A DNA stretch of 64,000 bases, taken from contig NW_004087063.1 in NCBI RefSeq assembly GCF_000220395.1, forward strand, positions 1-64,000, given 5' to 3'. How positions within the stretch are numbered: position 1 is the stretch's first letter; each line of letters opens with the position of its first letter. Source of the DNA: Ichthyophthirius multifiliis (lineage: Eukaryota > Ciliophora > Oligohymenophorea > Hymenostomatida). The position numbers and the translations under genes were made by a program. Of this stretch, positions 48,375 through 60,365 are shown piece by piece. The notes beneath the pieces were generated by a model, which ran no database searches, was not told where the DNA came from, and was given only the letters and a program-made list of their open reading frames with translations.

Positions 48375-48733
48375 AAAATAAATATATTTAATTTTATTTA
48401 AATAAGCTTGTTAAAATAAATTAAAGAATTATTATTTTAATTTATATATTGTTTATTTTTAAATTATTAATTTTACACATAAAATAAATAAATAATTATC
48501 AATTTTTAATTTTTTTCTTTCATTTAATAATACAACTATAAAAATATTGAATTCATATTTTTTACGAATTAAATATATTTATTTTTTATAGTTACATATA
48601 TTATATATTTATTTTATTTTTATTTTCATAATATAACATAAAATTATAATACATAAAAACTAATTTATGAAAAAGTTAGAAAAATATATTTTATTTTATA
48701 AAATTACAAAAAGTAATAAAAATCGGAATTAAA

Positions 48734-50229
48734 ATGAATTTATTAAAACTTATAAAAAATACTAAAAACTATTTACCATTAAAATCTAAACTTACACACA
48801 TACCCTAAAATAATATAATTTTACATGAATATTAAGTATTAGATCTTTTTAAAGAATATAAACTTCCTTTATTATCTGTAAAAATTATAATAAAAAAAAA
48901 TAAAAATAAAAAATAAATAAAAAAAGGCATATCGTGCTACTCATCCAGATGATGCTCTTAAGTTGGCAGAATAATTAGAAAGATAAAGATAACATTAAAA
49001 AGGATTGTAAATAAATCAACAATTTACAGATTTTGTTATAAAAGCTTAAGTATCAAAAATATTCAAATAAAAAAAACTCAAAAAAAAATATATATAAAAA
49101 AGATTCATGCTGGAGGTCGTGGTAAAGGTTATTTTAAAGAAAATTCATTATAGGGTGGTGTATAATTTGCTTATTCTCCATAAGAAGTATAAAAAATAGC
49201 AGAGTAAATGATAGGAAAGACATTAATAACAAAGCAAACAGGATCTAGAGGTCGTATAGTTAATTCTGTATTAATAACAGAGCGAATGTTTCTAAGAAAA
49301 GAGATGTATTTTTCTATCAACTTAGATCGTACAAGAGGAGGATGTGTAATAATATGTAATTAAAGAGGAGGAGTTAATATAGAAGAGGGAGATCCTCGTT
49401 TTATTAAGACTTATTTTGTGACTTTAGAAAATGAATTAGATGATGATATGGCACAGCAAATAGTAAAAGATTATAACGTAACTTAAGAATGCCATGAATA
49501 ATTAAAAAACGTTATTAAAGGGTTATACAAATGCTTTAAATAGAATGATGCTACTTTGCTAGAAATAAATCCTTTAGGATTAGATGTTAATAATAAGATT
49601 ATTATTTGTGATTAGAAAATGAATATTGATGATAATTCAGATTATAGATAACCTAGATTAGCTGCAATGGAGGATATCACATAAAAAGATTGGAAGGAAA
49701 TCGAAGCATAAAGATATTGTCTTAATTATATTGCTTTAGACGGTAATATCGGATGTATGGTCAATGGAGCTGGTTTAGCAATGGCTACTATGGATATTAT
49801 TTCACTTAAGGATGGAAAACCTGCTAACTTTTTAGATTGTGGAGGTAAAGCAGATGACTCTTAGGTTGTTTAAGCTTTAAAAATTATGGATAATGATCCT
49901 AATGTGGAAAGTATTTTGGTTAATATTTTTGCTGGTATTGTTAGATGTGATGTCATTTGTTTAGGGCTTATAAAAGGAATGGCGCTTTTGGGAATGAAAA
50001 AACCTATTGTTTTGAGATTAAAAGGAAACAATTCAGAGGCTGTAAAAATTCATTTTTATTTTTTTATTATTTTTTTTATTTTTTTAAGGCTAAAGAAATT
50101 ATCTAGAATTCAGGATTTAATGTTATTTATTGTGAAAGTTTGGAAGAAGCAGCTGAAAAGGCTGTTAAAATTGCTTAAATTATTAGAATGGCTAAAGACG
50201 CTAGAATTATTATTGAATTGACATCTTGA
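48734..50229 (+). CDS. SUCLA2: succinyl-CoA synthetase beta subunit (ADP-forming type), mitochondrial
   Basis: Four exons (48734-48877, 48927-49049, 49103-50041, 50089-50229) join in exact phase to 448 residues, near the 440-460 usual. It catalyses the TCA-cycle step succinyl-CoA to succinate with ATP or GTP formation, as a dimer with the alpha subunit. The N-terminus is a likely mitochondrial presequence ([19 protein letters not shown]). Then comes [15 protein letters not shown] (family start of the ATP-grasp domain), HAGGRGKG (nucleotide-binding loop), LEINPLGL (metal ligands), [31 protein letters not shown] and [14 protein letters not shown] (CoA-ligase domain). All key motifs are intact. 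The choice of ADP- versus GDP-forming type is not decided by eye. Its 3' end faces the cyclin gene. Confidence 0.95.
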
Positions 50230-50555
50230 AGTTATCTATTTAATGAAAAAAAATAAAAATATTTTTTATATTTACTTTTTTATTTTTTTAATAAATATTA
50301 ATAAACTGATTTGAATTTTTATTTTAAATAATTTTGAAAGAAATACTTATATAAATATATGGATTATTAATTTAAATTTTTTTGATAGAAAACCAATTAA
50401 AACTTAATATAGTATTTGACTAGTGTTATTTTATTTAATATTAAAATATATAAAAAATTTTATTTAGAAAATATCATATATAATAATTGATATAATAAAG
50501 TACAGATAATTTATTTATTTTTTATAAAAAAAACTTTTAAATTTTGTAAAATAAA

Positions 50556-52250
50556 TCATATTTTTTTTTCTATATTAATAATTTAATTATCATTCTTTAC
50601 TTTATTTTCTAAGCCATTAAATTTTTTTAAATTTTTAGATTCTGGGAAATATAAATCAAATTTTTTTGCTAAATCCAAGATTTTCACACTCGTTTAAGCT
50701 ATTTATTTATAATCAATCATCATAGTGTTTAATACAAGTTAAATCTTATGAAAAATAAATAAAAAAATAATAAAAAATATACATTTTAATCTGCTAAGAA
50801 AAACTAATTTATTTATTAAACAACTTTAAAAATTATATACAAGATTGCAGCGGCTAAAATTTAATAAGAATTAACTTTTATAAGTTCATAATCAAACAGA
50901 ACCATTTTTGAAAAATATACACACATTTTATTAACGTAAGAGAATTCTTATTAGGATAGTTTTTCTTAAAAATTTAATAAGGTTAATGTTTAAATTGCTA
51001 TTTCTTAAATAGAACAACCCAATAAATTAAAATTTAAAGTTAAAAGAACATCTGCTTCCATTTCTTTTATTTATTTTTCATTGAGTTTTTTATGTGAAAT
51101 TTTCTCTTCAATTATTTTAATTGTTACTGGATAGATTTCTTCAAATTTACAAGAAATAAAAAAGCATGTAACTCCTAATAAATGAATATCATTATTTTCT
51201 AAAATCCTTTTTTTTTAAATTAAAAATTATTAATAAAAAAATATTTACCTTAATGTTTTTTCCATATATAAATCCATTAAACGTATTGACATAAAATATG
51301 TTTCTTCTGAAAATTTATACGAATAAACAACTTCAATAAGCCAATCCAACATTCTGGCACGAAGAGAAGGTTATATATTATGTTTTGAAAGGCAATTTTT
51401 TGGAATATATTTTTACTTTTTTTTATAAAAAGTAAGTTTATTTATTTATTATAATAATAAGTACTTCATAAATACTTAAATGATTGAGAATATCATATAA
51501 ATAATGTTTTTTTATTTATATTCTGGCAACAAGCATAGATATTGGTTCTTCTTTTTATTTTTATTAGCTAAATTTGTTATTTTTTTTATTTATCTATTAA
51601 CTTAATAAATTATTTTTTTCTTACAAAGTTTAGTTTTAATAATCTACAAGTTCTTCTAAAAATAAAGAATCTTTTAAAATTTATTATTTTTAATTTAATA
51701 ATTATCCATTAGAAATTGTATTTTAATAATTATTAATTTAATTAAAATTATATTGTTACTATTATTATAATAACTTATTATTTACTGTTTAAATATCTTA
51801 AAGTGAGTTTTTTATTTATTTTTCAGATTCTAATTTTATTTTAGAATTTTTTTAATTTTCTTTTTCTTAAAAATTCATTATGTTCTCCTTTTATATTTTA
51901 TATTTATCATAATATGTTTGTTTATTGTTATTATCTTCTCTTTATGTATAAAATTAATAATTTTAATTTTGTATTTACTAATGATGTAAACTATTTTATA
52001 TTGAAATTATATTTTCATATTTTAAATTTTCAAATTTTTATTAATCTTCTATATAATTGTTAAATTATGTATCTTTCCACATTTTATATGTAGGGAATCT
52101 AAGAGCATTATTTTTATTTTTTTCTAATTATAAATTTAAATTTTATTATTAAATTATTATTGGATCAGTTTCTACATCTTGCTTACTTAATTCATTTTTT
52201 TATTATATTGTATAATTCTTAAAGCTTGGCTTTTTATTTAATTAATTCAT
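50556..52250 (-). CDS. cyclin (A/B-type cyclin box) with long Q/N-rich N-terminus
   Basis: Minus strand, four exons: 52250-51465, 51415-51249, 51206-50783, 50744-50556. They join in exact phase to 521 residues. Residues 1-250 are hydrophilic, rich in Gln, Asn, Lys. The cyclin N-terminal box begins LYDILNHLSIYE, then QPSLRARMLDWLIEVVYSYK (family MRxILVDWLxEV with the key Arg, Asp and Trp), ETYFMSIRLMDLYM, LLGVTCFFISCKFEEIYP (family KYEEIYP) and MEADVLLTLNFNLLG. The C-terminal box is shorter and less conserved (QILAAAILYIIFK). It should activate a cyclin-dependent kinase in the cell cycle. No clear destruction box (RxxLxxxxN) was seen in the N-terminal part. An alternative internal ATG lies at 51878; the upstream frame is open and protein-like, so the longer form is preferred. 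Confidence 0.88.
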
Positions 52251-53391
52251 ATATTGTATTTTATAAATGTCTTTTATTTTTATATGTTTAAAATATATTA
52301 TTTTTGATTAATTTATTTAATAAATGTTTCTTTTTTTATTTTATTAGGTAACAACTTTTTTATTATTTAAATGGTAATTTTAACGTTAAAATGAAAAAAT
52401 AATTTTTGATATAAAATTAAAAAGATAAATGTGTTTTAATATTTGTAATTTAAAAATAAAATTCTAAATAATAAAAGCCAAATAATTTAATAATTAAATA
52501 TATATAATGTTAAGTAATTTTATATTATATAAAATTTTATAACAATTATAATAGTTAATGTCATTAGTTATAAAATAAAAAAAACAGATTACAAATAGAA
52601 AAATATTTCAAATTATTAATATTAATCCCTTTATTTAAAAAAAGAAATGAATTAAAATAATTTATAATTTATGTAATAAATTACATATTTTAGCAAAGAC
52701 TTAATTTTAATTTTTTTTTTTAAGATTATAGAAGGATTTAAAATAAGAGCCTTAAATTAGATAAATTACATTTCAAAATATTTATTAAGTTTTTTTTTTA
52801 ATAATTTTTAATAAATTCTTTTGATAGACTCTATATTTTTTACATTTTTTTTATACATAATTTAAAAAAAAACTTATTTGTGTTTATTTGTATGCAAAGT
52901 TATTATAAAAAATTACACTAAGCCTATTTTAAATGTATTTAATAATATTTATTATTTTTTAAACTTCTAAAAACAATTGAATTTAAAAATGCAGTAATTA
53001 TTATATAAAAAAATACAAATTTTTATTTATAATTTATATCTTATTTTTAATGGAATTTTTTTTTTTATATTTTAAAGTATTTATTATTAGATTTATTTTT
53101 AATAAAAATATCAAAGAATATTTAAATATTTTAGACAAAAGTCATTTATATTTTTTTAAATTGAAATAAATGTTAATCGATTTTTAATTTTGGAAAATTC
53201 CATAATATTAATTTTCATAGTCTTTATAATAGTCAATTTCTGATTTTTTATAAATGAAATAAATTTATAATTATTCAAATATTAAATAATTTTAATATTA
53301 TAATTGATATATATATTAAAATAAATAAATATTTTAAAAATATTAATAGATATTTATTAAATTAATATTTTAATTTTATAAAATAAAAAAT
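52251..53391. other. A/T-rich intergenic region
   Basis: No gene recognised between the cyclin start and the tRNA. Confidence 0.55.
53383..53390 (-). terminator. Pol III terminator of tRNA-Asn
   Basis: A run of six T on the coding strand directly after the tRNA 3' end (minus strand), the usual RNA polymerase III stop. Confidence 0.6.
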
Positions 53392-53465
53392 CGCTCGATG
53401 AAGGGATCGAACCTTCGACCTTGCGGTTAACAGCCGCATGCTCTAACCAACTGAGCTAATCGAGC
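53392..53465 (-). tRNA. tRNA-Asn (anticodon GTT)
   Basis: Read on the minus strand: acceptor arms GCTCGAT / ATCGAGC pair fully; the D arm begins TTAGCTCAGTTGG; the anticodon stem GCGGC / GCCGC encloses TGTTAAC with GTT; the T arm contains GGTTCGATCC. The discriminator base is G, as usual for eukaryotic tRNA-Asn. No intron and no encoded CCA. It is flanked by A/T-rich DNA; a T-rich stretch on the coding strand just downstream (TTTTTTATTT, from 53390 down) fits a Pol III terminator. Confidence 0.97.
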
Positions 53466-53629
53466 TTTGAATAATAAATATAATTAAAATTTTTAGAAAA
53501 AAGCACTAAAATAAAAATTAAATAATTGTTTTATAACATTATTTATTTTTTATAATCATTTATTCATTATAAAAAAATAATTAAAATATTTTTTTATATT
53601 TTCTTTTTCATTTATTTTTATTAGATAAA

Positions 53630-54237
53630 TATATTATTTATTCTTCAAAAAATTACTGAAAATAATTGTTATATTCAGAAGGGCATTAAAAATTAGTGAT
53701 ATAAGAAATATACGTGAAACCATAAAATTAAGAATAAAAATATTTTATATAGATTGAGAATAAGTTATAGAAAATTTTAAGTTTATATGTAAAATAATTA
53801 AAATTAGAAAATATTATAAGAGAGTAATAAGTAGAATAAATAAAACCAAAGAAAAATTATCTATAAAATGAATTGCAAAGTTTGACAGAATGTCTTTTTA
53901 AGAAAAATAATTCGTTTTAAATTACAATAAAAAATATGAAGAAACTTTTAAAGATAGATAATGAGTTTTTTTTTAAAAAAAAAGTTATGAAAAAATAATA
54001 AATAAAATATTAAAAAAGCTTATTTATTTAAATTCTAAAAACAATATAAAAATATTAATGAATAAAAGTTTAAAGACTAAATTATAAAGATTTTTAAATA
54101 TTTAATAAGAATTAATATATCTTTTTTCTATTAATTATTTAATTTGTAAATATTTAAAACTATGATTGAGAAATAAACAAAATAAATAATTTAAATTATT
54201 ATTTTAAAATAAGTATATTATTTCAAATATATAAAAG

Positions 54238-54281
<44 letters not shown>

Positions 54282-55180
54282 GCTATTTATTTTATTTAAA
54301 TCTTTTACAAATCTAATTAATTAAAATTTTATGAATTGAAATTAATGATTATAAATTTAATAATGATTATGAGGATTTTAATAATTTCTTATGTATTGAT
54401 TTAATTAAATTACTATATAATATTTTAAGTTTATTATTATATTTATTTTATTAAATTTACAATTTTTTATATTAATTTTTATAAGATAATAAAGTATTAT
54501 ATAAAATATAAGAAACTAGAAAAAACATAAATTCATTAAATTAAGCACACTGAAAGCAAATAATTTACAAAATATTAATTATTACTTGTTCTATTGTTTT
54601 TTATTATTCTGTATTTTCTTTTTTTTAAAGTAATTTAATAAAAAATGAAAAATAACCATTTTACATTATTGCATTATTATTTTTATAAATTTTATAAAAA
54701 AAAGAAGAAAATATTATTAAATAATATTATATATTATAAAATAAAGAAATACTGTAAATAATAATATTAATCTGCTGCTATAAATTAATTATATTAAAGT
54801 ATCTATAAAATATTTATCAATGATATACTCAAAATATATTTAAATATATTTAAATTTAATGAAAATAACAGCTTTTTTTTAAAAAAAGTTATTAATGATT
54901 TTTAGAATAAGATAATTTAATATATTTAGAGTAAATTTAATAAATAATAAACAATTCAAGTATAAGGGAACTAAATAGAATTAATATTTAATATATTAAA
55001 ATTTCCAAATTAATTGCATAATCTTGTGAAATAAAAATAAGGATACTAATTTAATAAATTGAATTAAATAGACATGTAACTAAATAAATAAATTAAAATG
55101 AAATTATGTTTTAATTAAGTAATTTATAAACTTTAAATTGAAAAGTAAAAGAATTTTTGCTAAAATAAATATAATTTTAT
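53630..55180 (+). CDS. multi-exon coiled-coil protein, unknown, structure incomplete
   Basis: Several plus-strand stretches read as hydrophilic helical protein: QEIYVKPQNQEQKYFIQIEN through LQSLTECLFKKNN (53690-53930), EINDYKFNNDYEDFNNFL (54338-54405), and FNKQQTIQVQGNQIELIFN through LHNLVKQKQGYQFNKLNQID (54925-55110). They share composition and are probably exons of one gene. A GT...AG intron candidate lies near 54430-54487. The first segment connects to a piece upstream (KITENNCYIQKG) only by a one-base shift near 53690. Start, end and several exon borders are not resolved. The TA tract at 54241-54283 would lie in an intron. No known domain. Confidence 0.5.
54241..54283. repeat. TA microsatellite
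   Basis: About 43 nt of uninterrupted alternating TA. Confidence 0.95.
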
Positions 55181-55616
55181 ATTTTTTAAAAAATTATTAT
55201 ATTATTATTTATTAATATATTTAATAGAATTTCATATTAATATAAAAAAATATAAAAACTTAATTATTATATTTAGAAAATATATTATGTAATAATTAAT
55301 ATCAATAAAAAAATAATATACAAAAATTAATTAATAAAATCTTAGTATTTTTGCAAATAAAATTTATCTTTTGAAAATATATTAATTAATTATTATTATT
55401 TTATATTTTTTATTAACATGTAATTTTATTTTTTTGTAATTTTATTTTAAAAGAATAATTGTTTTATGCCTTATATTTTGAATAAAAACATATTATTTTT
55501 TTATCAATATTGAAAAAAATAATTTTATTTTTTTATTAATAGATAATGCATTTTAATTTTGATATTTTTAATATTTAAAATAATCTAAAAAAATAAATTT
55601 AAGATCAATAGTCAAA

Positions 55617-56792
55617 ATGTCAGGTATTAAAACATAAAACATTAAATTTAAAATAAATAACAAACATATAATCACTTTGAATAAAAAATAAATATAAAAG
55701 AGGATTCTTAGTATTCAGATATTGCAGGAGGTTGGATAAGTTGGTTTTGCGCTTTAGAAGATCATTAATTTTTATGTGAAGTTGATGAGGATTATATAAA
55801 AGATAATTTCAATTTATATGGAATAAAATAGAAATTTAATCATTACAAGTTATAAAAATAAAATTAAGCATTAATAAAAAAATTTAGAATTTATTATATT
55901 ATTCCAATAATTTTATAAATCAAAAAAAAATAATCAAACAATTTTTTTTTAAATTAATTTTTTTTCATATAGTGAAGCATTAGAAATGATTTTATCGACT
56001 GAAAGCCCTGATGATGATGATTTAGAAGATGAAAGGTATAAAATATTAATAAATATTTTAAAAATTGTTAAATATATATAAAATTTTATTAAATAAAGGT
56101 TTTTAGAAATATATTAAGAAGCAACCGATTTATATGGACTAATACATTCAAGATTTACTACTTCCCCAAAAGGTTTAGCTATGATGAGAGAAAAGTTTTT
56201 ACTTGGAAGATTCGGGGTTTGTCCTAGAGTACTTTGTGAAAGACAAAATGTTTTACCTTTAGGAATGAGTGAAGAATTAAGAACTTCGAGGGTTAAAGTA
56301 AAACATATATTATTAATATTATATATCAAACTTATTATTATTTTTTAATAAATAAAAGGTGTTTTGTCCAAGATGCGAAGATGTTTACATACCTAAAAAA
56401 AAGTAATTAAAAAAAATAAATATTTGCTATCTTTTAAATTTATATTTATAATCATTAATAATAAAGGTGGTAAATTTTATAATTTTTAATTAACTTAGAA
56501 TAATATTTTATTTAGTCCTGATATTGATGGGTGTTATTTTGGAGTTTCTTTTCCTCAAACATTATTACTTACTTATCCTGATTTAAATCCATAAAAAAAT
56601 AATTAAAGTTATGTTCCTAGAATTTATGGATTTAGAATATATAAAAAGAAAGGATCTAGATTTGCTGAAGATGATCAAAATGTATGTGAAGTCACTCATT
56701 ATAGTGAAGAATTATTGAAATAAATTAGAGGAAAAGCTGACAAAAATAAATAAGATGATAAAAAAAATTATTCTAATAATATTATTTAATGA
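55617..56792 (+). CDS. casein kinase II (CK2) regulatory subunit beta
   Basis: About six exons with introns of 50-130 nt; the first coding exon is only 7 nt (ATG TCA G, 55617-55623). CK2 beta dimerises through a zinc finger and holds two catalytic alpha subunits. Family landmarks are complete: GGWISWFCALEDHQFLCEVD, DYIKDNFNLYGI, ALEMILSTESPDDDDLEDE (acidic loop), ATDLYGLIHSRFTTSPKGLA, the zinc ligands in GVCPRVLC and VFCPRCED (CX4C and CX2C, about 25 residues apart), DIDGCYFGVSFPQTLL, and YVPRIYGFRIYKK. The tail is basic and Q/N-containing. TAA at the end is Gln and TGA at 56790 is the stop. Length is near the usual 215-250. No break found. Confidence 0.95.
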
Positions 56793-57020
56793 AAAAAAAA
56801 TAAAAAATTAATAATTGAAAAAGCATATAATGATATAAACTTTATTCTTTTTTTATATTAATTATGTAATATTAGTTTTTTGAAAACTTTATAATTTTAT
56901 ATTAAATTTTAATATTTTTTTTTTTTTTCTAAATATTTTTTATGTAATAATATTTAAAATGAAAATTATACTTTAATATTTGTTATATATTTTTAGTTTT
57001 ATTAATATCAAATTAATATA

Positions 57021-59290
57021 TCATTTTTTTTATAATTTGCTTTGTTTGTATAAATTAAATATTAATGGCTCTTCTTTTTTATATTTAAAAAATAAATTAA
57101 AAATAAGATAAATATTTTTTATATATTACCTGTCTTTCCTTATTACATATCGATTTATTTTTATTATTAATAAACCAAATTTTATTGATTTTGAGAATAT
57201 TATTGAACTTAATTTGTAGTTGTAGTTTTTTAGTTTAATTAATCTTTTTTTTATTTTCCTTTATCATAAATATCCTAACTGTAATCTTAGTTTATCTTCA
57301 AATTTTTATTCTAATCCTCCTATTATTAATCTAAACTTTAAAAAGATTCGCTATTATTTAATAATTATTATTAATCTTTTTGATTTTATACATTGCTTTC
57401 CTTAAGTTTTTATTTTCTTTTTAATTAAAAATCAGATTAATATATTTAAATTAATAATATCAAATTACCTTTTTTTTAATAAATGTTCGTATTTAACTAA
57501 CTTTGCAGAAATAAGTTATAATTCATCAACATATTCTTGCATTGTATTATTGTATAATTATTTCATAGCTTAAAAGCAAAGTTGAGCTTCATTTAAATCC
57601 TCAATTTGTAAATAATTCTAAGATTCATCAAAATATCTGCCAACTTTTTCTTTTACATATTCAGCAATAGAGGCATCTATTTAATTAAAATCAATTTTTA
57701 CATCTTCTTATTAATTTTGAGCTGATAATAATCTTTTATCTTTTTCTTTAAGCTATTTTTATAAATTCTAATTTTCTATTAGAAGATTTTTGTAAGCTTT
57801 TTAAAGATCAAATTTATGGTTTCTTTAAACCTTTTTTTTTATTGAAAAATATATACAATATACAAAATCTAAAACTAAAAAAAATAACTTCATTTTCTAT
57901 TTAACCAACTCTTTAAGAGAATCTTAAAGTACTAATAGTTTCATCATAGTTTTCAATATCACTACTAATATTTGCTATCATAGCTGTTTAACAATTTCCT
58001 CCTATACTATCCTTTAAAATTGTTGTCATAAATGAATTTCTATAAGGAATATGTGATTTTATTCCTTTTTTACTTTAATCATTTAATGCTACAATTACCT
58101 TTTTAAAAATTAAAAAAATAATAAATTATTATTACTTATTCTAAAAAACTTAATGATTTATTTATGTGTTTTGCTTCTGTTAATAATGTTCCGTTTATTT
58201 ATGTTTTTGATATTCTTTCTGAACCTGCTAAATCAACTAAATGAAGTTTTGATAAATATTAATCGCCAGTTGATTTTTCAGTCGCTTCTAAGTTAATTGT
58301 AAATACACAATGGGAACGAGAAGAATTTTAATTCATGGAAGTAGAACTCATCTATAAAGTTTTTTATTTTTAAGAAATACATAAATTAATATTTTTTTAA
58401 ACAAAACCTTTTTAATGAAATTTCCTGTAATCATTTTATCAAAACCTTCTTGCTCATTTTAAATTTAATGGATAGTAATGTTTTTTAAATGAATATTTCC
58501 TTCATCATCCCATTAATAAGTTACTTTATTATTTTCACTCGGATTATCTAAATGAGCTTGATTTAATAAATCAAAAGCATTATCATTATATATTTCCATA
58601 TAAGAAATATTTATTTTACAATCAAAATCTTTCTTTTAATCAATATGACTAAATATTCCACTTATTACTCTCGGAGTAATTCCTCTATATTACCATTATT
58701 ATTATTCTTTGTTTTATTTTATATATTTTTAAATTATTTATAATAATTACCACTTCCACTCATGGTATAAGTTTTTCCACTTCCTGTTTAACCATATGCA
58801 AATATTGTTCCATTATATCCATTCATAAAGCTTTTAATTTATTTATATATTTTTTATTTTATTTTAAAAAAATACTTTTCTAAAATGGGGCTAACAACAA
58901 TTTCATATATTTCTTCTTATTCACTATTTTAATCGAAAATGTCTTTAAAGTTAAATTGGGTTTAATCCTTTAAAAATAATTAAATATTTATTTATTATTT
59001 AATTTAAAATAATATTATTTTTTGAGAATGAAAAACAGAATTTTTGTAGATGTTTATTTTTTAAAAAAACATTAAATAAAATGTTAAATATAAATACTTA
59101 TTATTTATTCATAAGTTTTTTTATTTTACACGATAATTAATAGAATAGCTTATTGTAGACAATTAGTTTTTTAAAATGGTTAGTATCTTTTAATTATTAT
59201 CTATTTCATATGGTATTTGAACTTCATCAAAACTTATTATTTTATTTTAAATATTATTATTTTTTTCACTTCAATTTGTTATAATTTTAT
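57021..59290 (-). CDS. kinesin-9 family motor (KIF6/KIF9-like)
   Basis: Minus-strand, multi-exon gene. Motor core: NGYNGTIFAYGQTGSGKTYT (P-loop), ISYMEIYNDNAFDLL, NSSRSHCVFTI (switch I), LHLVDLAGSERISKTQ (switch II), then INGTLLTEAKHINKSLSFLE, VIVALNDQ, HIPYRNSFMTTILKDSIGGN and TLRFSQRVGQIENEV. The form LLTEAKxINxSLxxLEQVI and the HxPYRNSxMT motif are typical of kinesin-9, whose members act in cilia and flagella (central pair or intraflagellar motility). After the motor a coiled coil (AYKNLLIENQNLQKQLKEKD) and an IAEYVKEKVGRYFDES segment follow, then a Q/N-rich tail ending at TGA 57021. The N-terminal exon, with the first beta strand, is not resolved; 59290 is a rough limit (EVQIPYEIDNNQKILT near 59220-59170 is likely included). 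Confidence 0.9.
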
Positions 59291-59299
59291 TACCATGGC

Positions 59300-60365
59300 T
59301 TTATACGACAATAAATTTATAATTTTTATAATTATTTGTGGCTATTGCTATACATTATTTTATTCTTATTTTCACTTGTTTAAATTTTTTTATTTTGTTT
59401 TTTATTTATATTTTTGAAAATTAAATTAACATAGACAAAATTCTTTTACTTTTACAAAAAAAAATAAGTAAAATGAATATTAAAAAAAAATGGTAAATAA
59501 AAAATAATTTTAAAATAAATTTAAATTAAATTAATTAATTTTACTTTTATTAAAGGAAATAAAAATATAATTTTCCTTTTTTCATAATAAACATTGAAAT
59601 TAATTTTTGAATTATATAATTTTGTATTTATTATTTTTCTGTATTTTTTATTTTTATTGCATTTTTTTATTAAAATATAAAAATAAATTAAAATAAACTT
59701 TAACAATTAAAAATCATATTTATACTTTTTAAACAAATTACTTTTTTATTTTTTTACATTTTGAACATTTTTTTAAAATAAAAGATTTATCTGCGTATTC
59801 TATTTTTGTTTTTAAAATAATTAATATTGTAAATTTAAATAATATATAATATTTTATCAATACTTTTAATTTTAAATTTATATTTTTGATAATAAATCAT
59901 ACATTTTTTACAATAAGTTTTTTTTATCTCCTTATCTCTATAATTTTAAATAATATAAACTATAATACTAATATAATATTAAACTTTATATCACATTTTA
60001 ATAACTTTTTTTTATGCATTTAATATAAATTCTTTTAAATAAAAGTTAGATAATTCTAAAGAAATATTTTTAAACTATTAAGAAATTTAATTTAAATAAT
60101 TGAGTTTAAAATACGCTTCACAATCTTATATTTTACTATTTTATAGTTCTTATATTTCTTGAATTTATTTTACTTACTATTCTTACATTAACAAAAATAA
60201 AATAAAAATTTAACAAAATAATTTTTAATAAAAAATTTTAATTTTTGATTTTAGGAAATAAATTTATATTTTAAACATAAATCGAAAAAAGATAATCATT
60301 ATTTAATTAAAAATATTCAATTGTAAAAAATTTAAATAAATTAATAAAATTTATTTGTAAAATTA
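59300..60365. other. A/T-rich spacer between divergent genes
   Basis: Separates kinesin (-) and the IP3-receptor-like gene (+). Short frames on both strands are A/T noise. Confidence 0.55.

Noticed and set aside
49886-50221. 111-codon plus-strand frame by the standard code
   Set aside because: It is exon 3 of SUCLA2 read through an intron into the wrong frame; the proper splice at 50042-50088 restores the conserved C-terminus.
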